Shown in pieces: positions 33,542-44,953 of a stretch of 64,000 nt of DNA. The notes below the pieces were generated by a model. It ran no database searches. It was given only the letters and a program-made list of their open reading frames with translations, and was not told the origin of the DNA. Origin of the DNA: Ceraceosorus guamensis. Taxonomy: Eukaryota; Basidiomycota; Exobasidiomycetes; Ceraceosorales; Ceraceosoraceae. Where the stretch lies: positions 79,885-143,884 of the forward strand of contig NW_020290045.1 of the NCBI RefSeq assembly GCF_003144195.1. Direction: 5' to 3'. The position numbers and the translations under genes are program-made. Positions within the stretch are counted from its first letter, which is position 1; each line of letters starts with the position of its first letter.

Positions 33542-34953
33542 GAATGAGCTCGTGGACGTCTCGACAAGGCGCTCTGCTGACGACGGGGAGGAGATATGAG
33601 GATGGAAGGAGCAGCGAGAAGAGGCCGCTTGAAGCTGGACGATGAGCAGCGGCTTGATTGATGCCCGTTATCGCTTGTTGCCTTCGTCACGCGAGCGCTG
33701 CCGCTGATGATGCATACATGCAGCCAGAGAGCATGTCATCTTGCCCGCCCTCGAGAACCTCGTCCCCTCATCAGCAGCAGCAGCGGCGGCCGGGTGTGCG
33801 AGCTGCTACACATCACGGTACGGTATATAACAGTCAAAGTCACGAGTCGGCATGCATGCAGCACGCGCGCGATCCAGGATGGCTCGACCGCCCTGCGACC
33901 CCCGCGGCGAAAGTTCCGTTCGGAATTGACGTGGATATGAAAGATCACGTGACTTCTTTTCCACGCTCGGTGAGAGAGAGATTCTTGACAGCTCCAAGAA
34001 GATTTTGAAAGGTCAAGCAACTTTACTTTAATTCTTGATTCAAGATTCACGATTGATGACGAATCAATTGTAAAGTCAATCCTTGACACTCGTGACTGTT
34101 GACCTGTGCTCGACTTACCTGTCGCCGCTGCGAAGGCAGCCGAGTCGTCGGAGCTAGCTTTCAGCCTCGGAACATCTTTCACGATCGAGCAGCAGCTGAC
34201 CCGCACGAGGCAGCCCCGCCCCTTGCTGAGCGCAGCTATGAGCATGCCTGATCATTGACAGCACTCCGACCGCCATCTCGCATGTGTGTAGAGAAGCCAA
34301 GGTACTCACACTCTTTCGAAAAAGAATGCTCAAGATCACGAGCTCGCTACTACTGTACTCTCTCTTCTGAATCAGTATGCTGTGCTGTGGGTACTTACGC
34401 GTGCCTGCGAGCGAGCGTGCAGACCCAGCTGCTGTTCCGGCCCGGCTTTCTTTGGCCGCGCGCATCATGCACGCCAGTTGTGCGCGTGCGCCCGTGTGGA
34501 GCAAAACCAAAGTCGGGTCAGAATCACGTTGCCACGGCCACTCATGCTGCAGCAGGGGGCAGGCTTATTATACACATTTACATTTATGTGCTGATCTGCG
34601 TCGATTTCACGACTCACACGCACGACCGGTGGGACGATGCTGTGACTGTGACTGAAGAACAACGATAGAGTCGGTAGCTGCTGACTGTGCTTTCATACAA
34701 CACCATACCTACCATCCTGACCGCCACCTTGCTCAATCCTGGGCTGCGCCTACACTCCGCTCCACAGCTGGTGCGAACACGAAGCGATTCACCTGATACC
34801 GGCGTGCACCGCTCAACCACGGCGGTGCATACAGCATCTATAGAAAGCACATACTCGCGAGGACTCTGCACACCCTCCCGCCACACGTTGTGAAGGTCTA
34901 CCAACGCGACCATATCCTGGCGAGGTGCTTCTTCCTACCCACGCTCGGCCACG
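33542..34953. promoter_or_regulatory. Divergent promoter region, aminopeptidase P / lipin
   Basis: 1.4 kb between divergent start codons, with no credible gene. A dense run of motif-family boxes lies at 34034-34105 (TTGATTCAAGATTCACGATT and ACTCGTGACT forms), with others at 33836-33848 and 34608-34618. A CACGTG E-box-like sequence is not seen, but GATCACGTGAC occurs at 33951-33961. Start-proximal regulatory details cannot be resolved. Confidence 0.5.
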
Positions 34954-37900
34954 ATGCAGTACGTTGGACGTCTCGTTTCGAGTGTGTACAACTCTGTGCC
35001 CTCCATCAATCCCGCAACTCTCAGTGGGGCTATCGACATTATCGTAGTGGAGAGGCAAATCGAGGCAGAAGAGGAAGTGGACGATGATGGGAGCAGTGAT
35101 GGACCTCTTGGATCTGGCATTGCTGCTGCGGGTCCCTCGAGACCGGCGCAGAAGAAGAGGAGGAAAGTGATGACCACGGAATTGAGCAGGTGAGTCTGAC
35201 CTGTGTGGGCTTGGGCTTTTGTGCGCATCGAGTTGAGTTTCACCCGCAACACGTACCCTTGTACGCTACGCAGCACTCCTTTCCACGTGAGATTCGGAAA
35301 GATGTCGGTGTTGCGGCCTGCGGAGCGCAAAGTCACATTGCACCTCAACAACTCTGCCGATCCCCTCCCATTCGCAATGAAGGTAGGCGAAGCCGGCGAG
35401 GCTTTCTTCGTTTTGGAGCTGAACGATGAGGAAGCTCAAGGCGTCATACCAGACGATCTTGTCACATCGCCCATTCTCAGCGCAGCTTCGAGTCCCGATC
35501 TGGGCGGAAACGAACTTGATGACGGGGCTGAGAGCGGAGCCGTGGCGCAAAGTCCCATAGAGGCGTTGGATCTAGGTGCTAGTGTCACGATGGAGGCTGA
35601 GCCGGTCACCTTGAGTGCTGCCGAGGACGATGCTCAGTCTCAAACAACTACAATTCAGAGCAACGAAACCGCAGATACGGGTATCACCATCCCAAACTCG
35701 TCGGGAACATCTACCGCTAGCGCGGAGAACCGTGGTCAAAGTCCTGCGAGGGCTGACGCCTCTGGCGGTCACGGCGTCAACCCTGAAGCGGCAGATGCAA
35801 AGGGGACCAGCGACGAGTCGTTGGACTCTGGAAAGGGTGGAAGCGGCAGAGCTGGAGCGCACAGCACGCTAGGCCAGGTAACGAATGCGGCGGCCAAGGC
35901 GGGAGGAGCGTTGGGCGCAGCAGGCAAAGCTGTTGTCGCGCCACTCAGTGGCAGTAATGCCAAGTTGGAATCTGTGCGCAAACGTCAGGAGCGCCAGGAG
36001 CCCCACGATAGCGCTCCATTAAGCCAAGAGGAGAGCGGTAGCTCTGCAAGCCCGTGGCATACGACGGGCGAACGAAGCGATGGCAAGGAGAAGTTGCAGC
36101 AACAAGACGACGATGCGCCACCTGATCCTCCGAGCACTAACGACACCGAGACAGAGAAGCTCGAGCAAGGGCTCAAGAAGAGAGCCGAGGGCCTTGTGCA
36201 TCAGGTCAAAGCTGCAGCTGACGAGGAGAGCTTTCGAGCACCGTCAGAGACGCCAACTGCAGCAGACGAAAGGGAAGAGGCGTATCCAGCACCATTTGGT
36301 GCAATTACTGGAGGGGATGACGATGCGTCTGAGGGCAAAGGACTGAGGACCCGGCCCACGGCGCAACTTGATCATGCTGACTACCTTGGCGGGGAAAGGA
36401 TGCCCCGCATTAAGACAGGCACCGAAGACGTCGACCTGAGTGCGAGCGGCGTAGACCCTTCTACTCTTAGAACCCAGCTTGAGAAGCAAAAGCAAGGTGA
36501 TCAGCACGAGGATATCGTCAAAGAAGAAGCTGAAGCAGAGGCGGGCGAAGTCAGAGAAGAAGACATCGCTAACAAGCCACCAGGAAGTCCAAGGCGCAAA
36601 GAGGACTTGCAGTACATGCTGGACATGGATGGCTACCACATGACCTCTGACGGCGAGAGCCTCGCGTACTCTGAGGCTCAACGACTCGCGAAAGAGGTTC
36701 CTCTGAGCAAGAGACACGGTGGCGCCGGCCGACACAGCGCGGATCTTTTCCATCACGATAGATCACAGAGTACAGAGCTGTTGCGCAAGGCAGTCGCAGA
36801 GGGCTCAAGACCTCGCAGTGCCAGCCGTTCTTCGATACCAGATTCGGTCACGAACAGCGATGGTGACAGCACCAGCAATCCTTCCAAGTTGTTTCGACGC
36901 GGTTCACACTCTGGCGCTTCAGAGTCGAAAGTACCGGGAGACGCCCAAACCATTTTAGGCTTTCGGAACGAGAGCCCATCTCTTGGAGGTGACTTTGAGG
37001 AATCGCTCAACAGCGACCAACTGAGTCTGAGCCGAGACTTGGTGCGGCTAACCAGGATGATGAGATCCAAAGATGATCCTGCGGACGAGGCCCACTTTGA
37101 CGATCCTGTCCCAAGGTCGGACGCCCGGACGCCAAGGCCTGCCAGAAACAAAGGCCCGAGCAAGACTGTGCGTCGGCACTTCCAGGATACATCGTTGAGT
37201 GACACGGAAGCCGACCCGCCACATTGGTCTTCGAATCCAGACTACCGAGCGCACCAACGTGCTACAAGCGCGGACACAGAATTTGGTTCGAAGCCTGAGC
37301 GCAGTGCGCCCAATGATCAAGATCGCTTCCAGTCCTCGGAGTACGACTGGGAGTGGGGTCAGATACCAAAGGTGCACGACAGACCTCGGGCGCGCGTGAC
37401 AAGTCTGGATGCCGAGGATGTGTCGTCCACCTCGCGTGCCCGCGGAATCGATCTCGAAAGAGGGGACCTGGCAGACGACGGTTTTGCTCCCACGGTGGGC
37501 AGGCTGACAGCGACCGATGAAGCACCGTACGACTTTTGCTTGGTGCTCAACGATGCCTCACATCGATTTGAGCTGTCACTATGCTACCACGAAGGCTTCG
37601 ATATCGAGCGACCGACCCATATGGCTGCCACCACTCGCGATCAGCCCCATGTCGACGTAGACGCCGAGCTTTTCGACGAGAATAGGGTCAGCTTCCAGCG
37701 ATTCATGGACGATCCAGACATTGTCAACGACGAGCGCTTGGTCGTCAGGTACAATGAAAGGTTTATGACCTGGGAGAATGCTTCTGCTGTGCTGGCGACC
37801 CTTTCCCTTTGCCGCAAGACAATGTCTGCAGCCCTTCTTGCTGATCAAGCGGCCAGAACGACTGGCACCAGCACAGACGCGCAGGCGCCGCCTCAAGCTG

Positions 37901-40037
37901 GTGAACGAGCTAGTGTTTGGAGCCGGCTCTGGAATCGCAAGCGCACTACGGCCAGTGCAGCAGATCTGGAAGCAGTCCAAAATGCGAGTGCTGCAAGGGA
38001 AGACCAGGCCTCTCTTCAAGGTGGATCGTTACGATTCCCACCTGCTCCCCTCGACCGATCACACACAGACTCCGAACTTGCGAGTGGCCCTGCCGCCGCC
38101 AAGCCCTCGGTCGTGGGTAACGGTACAGCTGGTCCTGCCATACCAATGCCATCCCGTGCGCCAAAAGTGATGCACAAAACCTACGCCAAGACTCTGAGAC
38201 TGACCTCGGATCAGCTCAAATCCCTGAACCTGCGGAAAGGCGCAAACAAGATCACCTTCTCCGTCACCTCGAGCTATTCTGGTGTCGCGACCTGCACAGC
38301 ACGCATTTTCCTATGGGAGGCTAGCCATCGCATCGTCGTCTCTGACATCGACGGAACCATCACGAAATCTGACGCACTCGGGCACGTCTTCACGATGATT
38401 GGGCGCGATTGGACACATGTGGGCGTGGCAAAGCTTTACACGGATATTGCCCGCAATGGCTACCGCATCATGTACCTCACGAGTCGCGCTATTGGGCAAG
38501 CTGACGCGACTCGCGACTACCTCCGTGGCATTCGACAAACCAATTATCAGCTACCAGACGGACCAGTAATCATGAGCCCTGATCGGCTCATTGCTTCTCT
38601 ACACCGCGAAGTGATCCTGCGCAAACCAGAAGTTTTCAAAATGGCTTGCTTGAGAGATATAGCTCGCCTTTTTGGACACGATCCGCGCGCGACTTCGACG
38701 GCCGCAAAGGACCTCAAACCCGGGGCGGTCGAGAAGAGTTTTCCGGGTGTCTCGCAAGCGTCTATCGACCTCGCGACTGGAGAAGCGAATGCGGCTGCGA
38801 GTAGTCCTTCTGAAGGTGCAGCAACAGCCAGCGATACAACCGCGACCGGAACGTTACAGCAAACCTCGGTAACAGACCAGGGGCCCAACTCGCCTGTCTC
38901 GATGTCGCCTTTCTACGCGGGCTTTGGCAACAGGATCACCGATGCGTTGAGCTATCGGAGTGTCAACATTCCCAGCTCTCGCATCTTCACCATCGACTCC
39001 AATGGAGAGGTAAAGATGGAGCTGCTCGAGCTTGCAGGATACAAGTCTTCGTGAGTGATGAGAACCGAATTTATAAAGTGACGGAGCGCCCGCTGACCCC
39101 TCTTCGACCCCACGCGCCTAGCTACATTCACATGACTGATCTAGTGGACCAAATGTTCCCGCCCATTACAGTCAAGTCGGAGGCAGCTGCGACCAAGCCA
39201 GAGTACAATGACTTCAACTTTTGGCGCCCATCTCTGAGCACATTTGAGCTGCCTCCAGACGATGAGCTCATGCCCACGCCACCAGTCTCTCCCGCGCTTT
39301 CGGCAAGAAGCGGACGAAGTGTACGCAGCAATGCTAGCTTGAGGAGCGCGACCACAGATACAGTGACTGCGAAGCCTGACGAAGAGCCTCGACGCAGGAG
39401 TCGATTCGGTCTGGGCAGTCTGGGACTCAGCAGAAAAGGTAGCGCTCAGACTATTGATGTGCCCGACCAGACCAGCACTAGCTCCGCCAAATCGCAAGCT
39501 GCTTTGACGAGCCCTTCTGCGCCGGACCTTACAGCGGCGGCTGCGGACGGTGCACGAATTCCACAACGATCAGAATCGGACCCTGATGCGGCAGCAGCCG
39601 CTGCTTATGGCACGAGCCCCACAGGAAGCTCGTACGGATCAGGCGCCAATTCTTCTTGGATAGCCCCGTGGAGGAGACGCAGAGCAGCGTCGCCCGGCGA
39701 AACAACTGGAGGAGCGAGCGCCACTTCGCCGCTCGTAGGACCCGTCATCACTGCCGAACCGGATTCGGACGAGGAGAATGTGGCGAGCGATGATGATGAT
39801 GTCAGCGTCTTTGGCGATGGACAAGACTTGTCATCGAGCAAGCAGAGACGGGACGAGGAAGATGAAGGGGAGGATGATGAGGAAGAAGCAGAGGAGGATG
39901 CGGATAGCAACGACGACGAGCCGATCAGCGGTCGCGGTGGTGCCAGAAGACGCGATCGAGCAAGAGGTGGCAGGGATGAAGAGGTCATTGATGATGATCT
40001 GCTGGCTGGTGGCGAGATTCGCTTCGATTGGAAGTGA
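34954..40037 (+). CDS. PAH1: Lipin / phosphatidate phosphatase (Pah1/Ned1), unusually long
   Basis: Model: join(34954..35189, 35274..39050, 39122..40037), 1642 residues. It dephosphorylates phosphatidate to diacylglycerol at the ER/nuclear membrane. The N-lipin domain opens the protein (MQYVGRLVSSVYNSVPSINP, then HVRFGKMSVLRPAERKVTL across intron 1). About 900 residues of low-complexity, Ser/acidic linker follow. The C-terminal HAD domain has VVSDIDGTITKSDALGHVF, with the catalytic DIDGT at about residue 1103, then YRIMYLTSRAIGQADATRDY, PDGPVIMSPDRLIASLHREV and the ending GYKSSYIHMTDLVDQMFPP split by intron 2. A 300-residue tail with a long Asp/Glu run follows. Yeast Pah1 is 862 residues, so this copy is almost twice as long. 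Many Ser-Pro and basic-Ser sites in the linker suggest the kinase control known for Pah1. Confidence 0.95.
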
Positions 40038-40497
40038 GGCCTCATCCATGAACTCGCACTTCAATTCCATTCACATCTTTGGCCGCGTCAAGATTCTGTT
40101 CGTCTGGTTCCCCTTCCATCTGCTGCCCTCCTACCCTTTGTTCTCCTCTACGAGAGTGTTACTTTTGTCATCGCATACACGCCACGTTCAGACTACGTAC
40201 CCTTGCAGCACTTGAACATATTCGCAAATGAAGGATGGAGGAGGAGAACTTGTCGTGACGACAAGACACAAAAGGGTGCGCTCACCTTCTCGATCCCGCA
40301 AAATCAAAGTGACAATGTAGGTTCGAGTGCAGGACAGGTACTAATACATTCGCGCCAAACAAGTCTTGGGCCAAAGACGTGACGGTAGGAGGGGTGAATG
40401 AGGCCAAGGGATCTAGGCAAGAGACCAGTCAGCTAGAATAGGAGCAGTAGTGATCACGACCCGTGGATATTCTGACTCGAGATGACGAGCAAATTGT
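40038..40497. other. Short intergenic region between convergent genes
   Basis: 460 bp between the lipin stop and the kinase stop, holding both 3' flanks. No gene, repeat or clear AATAAA is visible. Confidence 0.5.
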
Positions 40498-42156
40498 TCA
40501 TCGGCCAAAAGCCAACCTCCTAGCTATCCTCCTCCTCGCCTCTTCCTTTTCCTTTTCCGTCATCCTTCTCTTTTTGCTCTTCTTTTGATCTCTCCCTTCC
40601 TCCTCCTCATCATCGGAAGGCAGCAATGCCAGTGCGCCATCGTCTTGCACGGCGCCAGCCTTTCGCCTGCCATCTTTGACTTTGCTATCGGAGAGGAGGG
40701 CGTGCGCGGTGCTGGATGACTTGTCGGCAGAGGAATCTTTGGGTATACGAGGAAGATCCGAAATGGGAGTGGGTGGAGGAGAAGCTTTGAAGTAGGCGTG
40801 TTGCATGCACTGATAGCGTGGGTCGATGAGAAGTGGAGAACGAAGGAGGAGGAGCGAGCATATCTTCTCGCGTAAGCTGAGCAATCCAACTGGCATGTGA
40901 TCTCGGATTCATCACAAATGGGCAGTGGACCTGCAATGAAAGGAGGGACGAAGCCTACGCATACTCACATCGGATGCGCTCAACCTCTCGGTGGGATCGA
41001 ATTGGAGCAAGCGGGAGAGCAGGTCCAGCGTTTCTGGAGAAGCTGCGCTGAACAGCATGGCGAGATCCTGTTTTGGATGTTGTTCAAAAGGCATAAAGTT
41101 TGGCAAGTGCTTTGCTCGCTATCGAAGTCGCAAGAGAGAGAGGGGATTTAGGAGCAGGGTTTACAGCGCGCATATGCCAAAAAAAGGATCTCAGCTCAAG
41201 CTAAGCTGCTTTTCTTGTAGCAGATGCCTGATGACTCACCGACCATTCTTTCTCAGTGGGCGTGCCGAGCGCTCGAAGGATGATGCTGAGCTGCTCCAGA
41301 TCGCTCTCGCCTGCCATATAAGGTACGCGCAAATGCAGCTCTGCAAAGATGCACCCCACGGACCACATGTCCACAGCGGTAGAGTAATGTCTAGCGCCCA
41401 ACAACAATTCCGGACATCTGTACCATCTGCCAGGGTGAACAAGACACAGGCGCATGGTTAGAGAGACGAATGGATGCGTGTAGCGAAGAATTACCAGAAG
41501 GATCGAGGGCAAGCGCTCACCGAGTCACCACTTGATTGCTCATCTTTTGACCCGGCTCGCCGAATCCTCGAGCCAGACCGAAATCTGCGATTTTGAGCTC
41601 GCCGCTGGGGGCGATGAGCAGATTGTTGGGCTTGAGATCCTGCATTGCGTTTGCGAAGAGCGATCAAGAGGCGCAAGCGAAGTGCGTAGAAGTCAAAACA
41701 AGCACACTGCGCGGCATGGCATGATCGTCTGAAGCCACGGTGCTGCTGGAGACTCACGCGATGCAGACAGCCCATGCGATGACAGTAGTCCAAACCTCTG
41801 CACATCATGCCCATCCAGCTCTTTATATCCGCTGGTCTAAACACAATGCCTTGATGCTTGACGATGCATTCCAAATCCGTTTCGAGAAATTCGAGCACCA
41901 AATTCAGACTTGGAGTGATGGTTGCGCTACCAGAACTGAACACATCCACCAATCGGATCACGTTCGGATGATGCAGTTCGCGCAGGAATTGAACCTCTCG
42001 CAAGGCAGTCATGTCCAACCCGTCGCTGGAATTGACGATTTTGATCTTTTTGATGGCCAATCTTTCTCCGGTGATGGTATCGCGAGCTAGAAAGACGGAG
42101 GCGTAGGTCCCTTCGCCTACTTTGGACAGCTTGGTGTAGCGCTGCTTGGCTTCCAT
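40498..42156 (-). CDS. KIN28: CDK7/Kin28-type cyclin-dependent kinase (TFIIH CTD kinase)
   Basis: Model: complement(join(40498..40809, 40969..41118, 41240..41426, 41521..41639, 41758..42156)), 388 residues. All kinase signatures are present: Gly loop [14 protein letters not shown] (14-26), Lys36 in [27 protein letters not shown] (the PSTAIRE-equivalent), HRDLKPNN at the exon 1/2 junction, DFG at about 152, [18 protein letters not shown], and [20 protein letters not shown], which is characteristic of CDK7/Kin28. It phosphorylates the RNA polymerase II CTD within TFIIH and, in many organisms, activates other CDKs. Two details deviate: the T-loop residue that is Thr in Kin28/CDK7 is Ser here (about 167), and the APE motif reads CPE. 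The C-terminal tail is Lys/Glu-rich. The last intron (159 nt) is the least certain. Confidence 0.92.
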
Positions 42157-43336
42157 CCTTGTCCAAGAGATGCAGACTGAGGCTGAGATATTGGATGCGC
42201 TCGAAGCTGCAAGCGAAGCGATGGCAGATTCGATCGGATAGCGCAAAGATGCGAGGGATTGCAAGCCTGGTACGCAGCAAGCGATGAAGAGTTGCAAAGG
42301 TGAATGCGAATGGACGACGTTGAAGGTGACGCCCAAAAGGGGCGGATTACGACTCGTTGCTGCTCTCGCAAAGACCACGAGGGAACGCCGTGCTTCGTAT
42401 TGCGTCAACTCCGTCCTTCGTGGAGTCACGAGCGTCGAGTCAATTCAAGATTGTTTGGCCCTTCGGTTGTGAGTGTCTGGCGCGTGTTGGTACTACTGGT
42501 GTGCCCAGTCACGAGTCACGAGTCACGAGTGACGTGGAGCTCAATCACGAATCTGGATAGTGAGAGTGAGATGAATCTTGAACGTAGCTGTCATGAGGAA
42601 TTTGAATAGATATTTGTCCCTCACGATCCACATTCGTGCTTCGATTCAATCGTGATTCTTGACTCAATCACGAACTCAAATCGTGAACCTGCTGCTGGTG
42701 ATTCGTGAACAACGTAACGGCGGGCCGCCGCGAGTCGATTTTCTCGTGAGTTCGACTTGAGTCAAGAGTGGAGGCGTGTGTGTGGTCACGTGTCACACCA
42801 AAATCGAGAAATTCTTGAATCAAGAATCTGATGAGTCTTGAATTAAGAATCCGTGATTTGAATCTTGAATCAAATCTTGAATGCTTGGTTGGGCGTTTCG
42901 TCGCGCTTACCATTCAGATTCGTGATTCTCCTTCACGTAACCCCTTCCCTGCCTTTTCCCTCAGCCTCAGACCCTGTCAAGCAAGCTCTCGATCGTCAAA
43001 CATCCGGCTCGAGATTTGCATTTAGCGAGACATTGGCCATCATCGTGGAATGTTCATCTGCATCTGGTGCAGCGCGTTGAGAATGACGATTCGAGACTTC
43101 TGCGGCACCGGTACAGCTAACGCACGAAGCAGCAGCAGCAGCTCAATTTGCCATGCGCCTCGCCTTCGTGATTTGATCGCTGTGAATGTATTTGACTTGC
43201 TGCGGCGTGTGATGGTGGTGCTGTTTTGCAATGCAGGAATGCAAATGGTAAGGGTGATTGTACATGGTGGGCGATATGACGAGACTCAATTTCACCTCTG
43301 TCCGGTGCGGGAGGGCGAGCGTTGGGGTGCCACAGT
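42157..43336. other. Intergenic region packed with short motif repeats
   Basis: 1.18 kb between the kinase start and the RRP45 stop (both on the minus strand). No gene. It contains the heptamer repeat at 42507-42534, then about 350 bp dense in TCACGA, ATTCGTGATT, TCTTGAATC and TTGAATCAAG boxes in both orientations (42540-42930). The promoter of the kinase is presumably within the first few hundred bases. Confidence 0.6.
42507..42534. repeat. Heptamer tandem repeat AGTCACG x4
   Basis: Three perfect AGTCACG units followed by AGTGACG. It marks the start of the densest cluster of the dispersed motif family in this window. Confidence 0.9.
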
Positions 43337-44449
43337 CTACCTGACCTCCAGAGCCTCGCTGGTCTCGTTCGCCTTCAAGACCGCGTCGCACCGCTTGGAC
43401 AGATCCTTGACCCTCTCCCTTGCCAGATTGATGGCTCGCCTAAGCAGCCTTGGCGAGATCGCTTTTCCACCTGCATGATCTATGGAGCAGATATCTCCTT
43501 GAGGCGTAGCGACGATCTGTATCACAGCATCTGCTAATTCTGCCTCCAAAGGATCCGGATCCACAAGCAGAATTTGTCCGTCATCTTCAAGCTGCGCATT
43601 TCTTCTTTCTTCATTCTTTCCAGTCGGACCGATCTTGTGGAGCGCTTGGTGAGAAGAGATATCAAAGTAGACCAATGTCACGCTTAGAGGTGCATGATGC
43701 AAGGCGAGCGGGATAGGGGCATGCGAAGCGGGATCGTGCAATGTTATCTTCGCCCTGTTTCGACGGATGCTGGCGGATGTGGAGGAGGAGAGTGGGCCTC
43801 TGCGACGAAGGATGGATGCTCCTCCTTCGACGCTAACATCTGGTCGACGAAATGAGCGCAAGGACAGAAGACTGCTCAGCACCGCTGCGTCTACAGAAGC
43901 GGACAGCCCTGCCCAGGAGAGAAGGTGCACAAAGAGCGTGATGGACCAGACCTGGTACGCCGATGCAGGCAGTGGGGATCGGTAAGTGTATGCGCTATTG
44001 GGAGCGGACAACGGCTTCGAGTGCAGGTCTTGAAGGGACTCTCGAATGCTCACCTTTTGACCAGCTACGACGCACAGAGCTTCTCGATCCACCACCTGAC
44101 ACCTCCTCACAGCTCTCTCCACAGCTCTCTCAAACTTCAACTCTTCATCTCCCGTTCTATTCCGCTCGAACTGAACACCGGCGATAGACCCCACTTCTAT
44201 CTTGCAATCCAATGTCCCTTCATAAGGTCTTTCTGATCTAGGTTCGGTCAGCTCTGCTACGATGTGCGTTATGACTTTGGATGTGCCGATAGAGACGCTG
44301 CATGTGCCTGGTGAGGAGCCGAGAGAGAGGGAGAGGGGTAGAGTGGAATGAAACGATCGCCGACCGTCTGGACGCAGATTGGAACGCAAGGCGCTGAAGA
44401 GGAAAGAAGTAGCCGTGCTGGACGCTTCCAGCGGTACGTTGGGCGCCAT
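43337..44449 (-). CDS. RRP45: Exosome complex subunit Rrp45 (EXOSC9, RNase PH fold)
   Basis: Model: complement(join(43337..43951, 44054..44449)), 336 residues. Rrp45 is one of the six RNase-PH-like ring subunits of the RNA exosome, which processes and degrades RNA in nucleus and cytoplasm; the ring is catalytically inactive in eukaryotes. Family signatures are FLFSALRSNLRPDGRR at the N-terminus, DCKIEVGSIAGVQFE, VDREALCVVAGQKVWSI spanning the intron, FRRPDVSVEGG, PLALHHAPLSVTLVYFD and a C-terminal QIVATPQGDICSIDHAGG. I chose the ATG at 44449 because homologues start a few residues before the LRPDGRR motif; an in-frame ATG at 44641 would add 64 residues without similarity. The 102-nt intron is in frame and stop-free, so unspliced RNA could also be read through. 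It stands head to head with RRP5. Confidence 0.9.
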   Translation of the reverse strand: MAPNVPLEASSTATSFLFSALRSNLRPDGRRSFHSTLPLSLSLGSSPGTCSVSIGTSKVITHIVAELTEPRSERPYEGTLDCKIEVGSIAGVQFERNRTGDEELKFERAVERAVRRCQVVDREALCVVAGQKVSIRESLQDLHSKPLSAPNSAYTYRSPLPASAYQVWSITLFVHLLSWAGLSASVDAAVLSSLLSLRSFRRPDVSVEGGASILRRRGPLSSSTSASIRRNRAKITLHDPASHAPIPLALHHAPLSVTLVYFDISSHQALHKIGPTGKNEERRNAQLEDDGQILLVDPDPLEAELADAVIQIVATPQGDICSIDHAGGKAISPRLLRRAINLARERVKDLSKRCDAVLKANETSEALEVR

Positions 44450-44953
44450 TCCTGCGGGATATGCTTTTGGAGGATGGAGTGCCTGACGGGCGGATCGATA
44501 GCTGGCTGCTGCAGGGGTGCGAGCGTGTGCGATTGGGCGCAGCGGATGTATGCTTCCTGTACTTGAGACTGTTCTTGAGTATGAGAGTCCTGAGTGCTGA
44601 GGGTGAGATACAAAAGCGCTGGCTCGAGGTGATCTCTCCATAATCGTGGAATTTGGATGTGATCTCTTTTTAGAATCACGAATTCATCTAGATTTTCTAT
44701 CAAGTACGCTAAGGCGTGAAACCTCAGTCACGTGCATACCGCTTCCCAAAATTTTGGAAGGAGCAACCCAGCAGCAGCAGCAGCACGAAGGAAGAAATTA
44801 TTTGACCGCGCGGCTGAACGACTCTCCTGAATTGAACTCACACGCAGCGTGCAGCGATCACTTCCAAGCTTCGATGTCGCCTCTCGCTTCCTCTCTCTTC
44901 TACATCGCTTCTATCAGTCGCCCTCTCGCCTAATACATTCGTTCGAGCCCATC
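44450..44953. promoter_or_regulatory. Shared promoter of RRP45 and RRP5
   Basis: Only 504 bp separate the two divergent start codons of two rRNA-processing genes, so transcription is probably driven from one bidirectional region. It contains AATCACGAATTC near 44673-44684, GTCACGTGC near 44729-44737 and a short CAG repeat near 44770-44784. I cannot name the factor. Confidence 0.55.

Noticed and set aside
42507-42934. CRISPR-like or transposon explanation for the repeat cluster
   Set aside because: Units are short (7-12 bp), degenerate and irregularly spaced in a eukaryotic genome; no terminal repeats or transposase remains.
44450-44641. Upstream in-frame start for RRP45 (64 extra residues)
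   Set aside because: Extra residues are low-complexity and have no counterpart in Rrp45; the internal ATG at 44449 gives the normal N-terminus.
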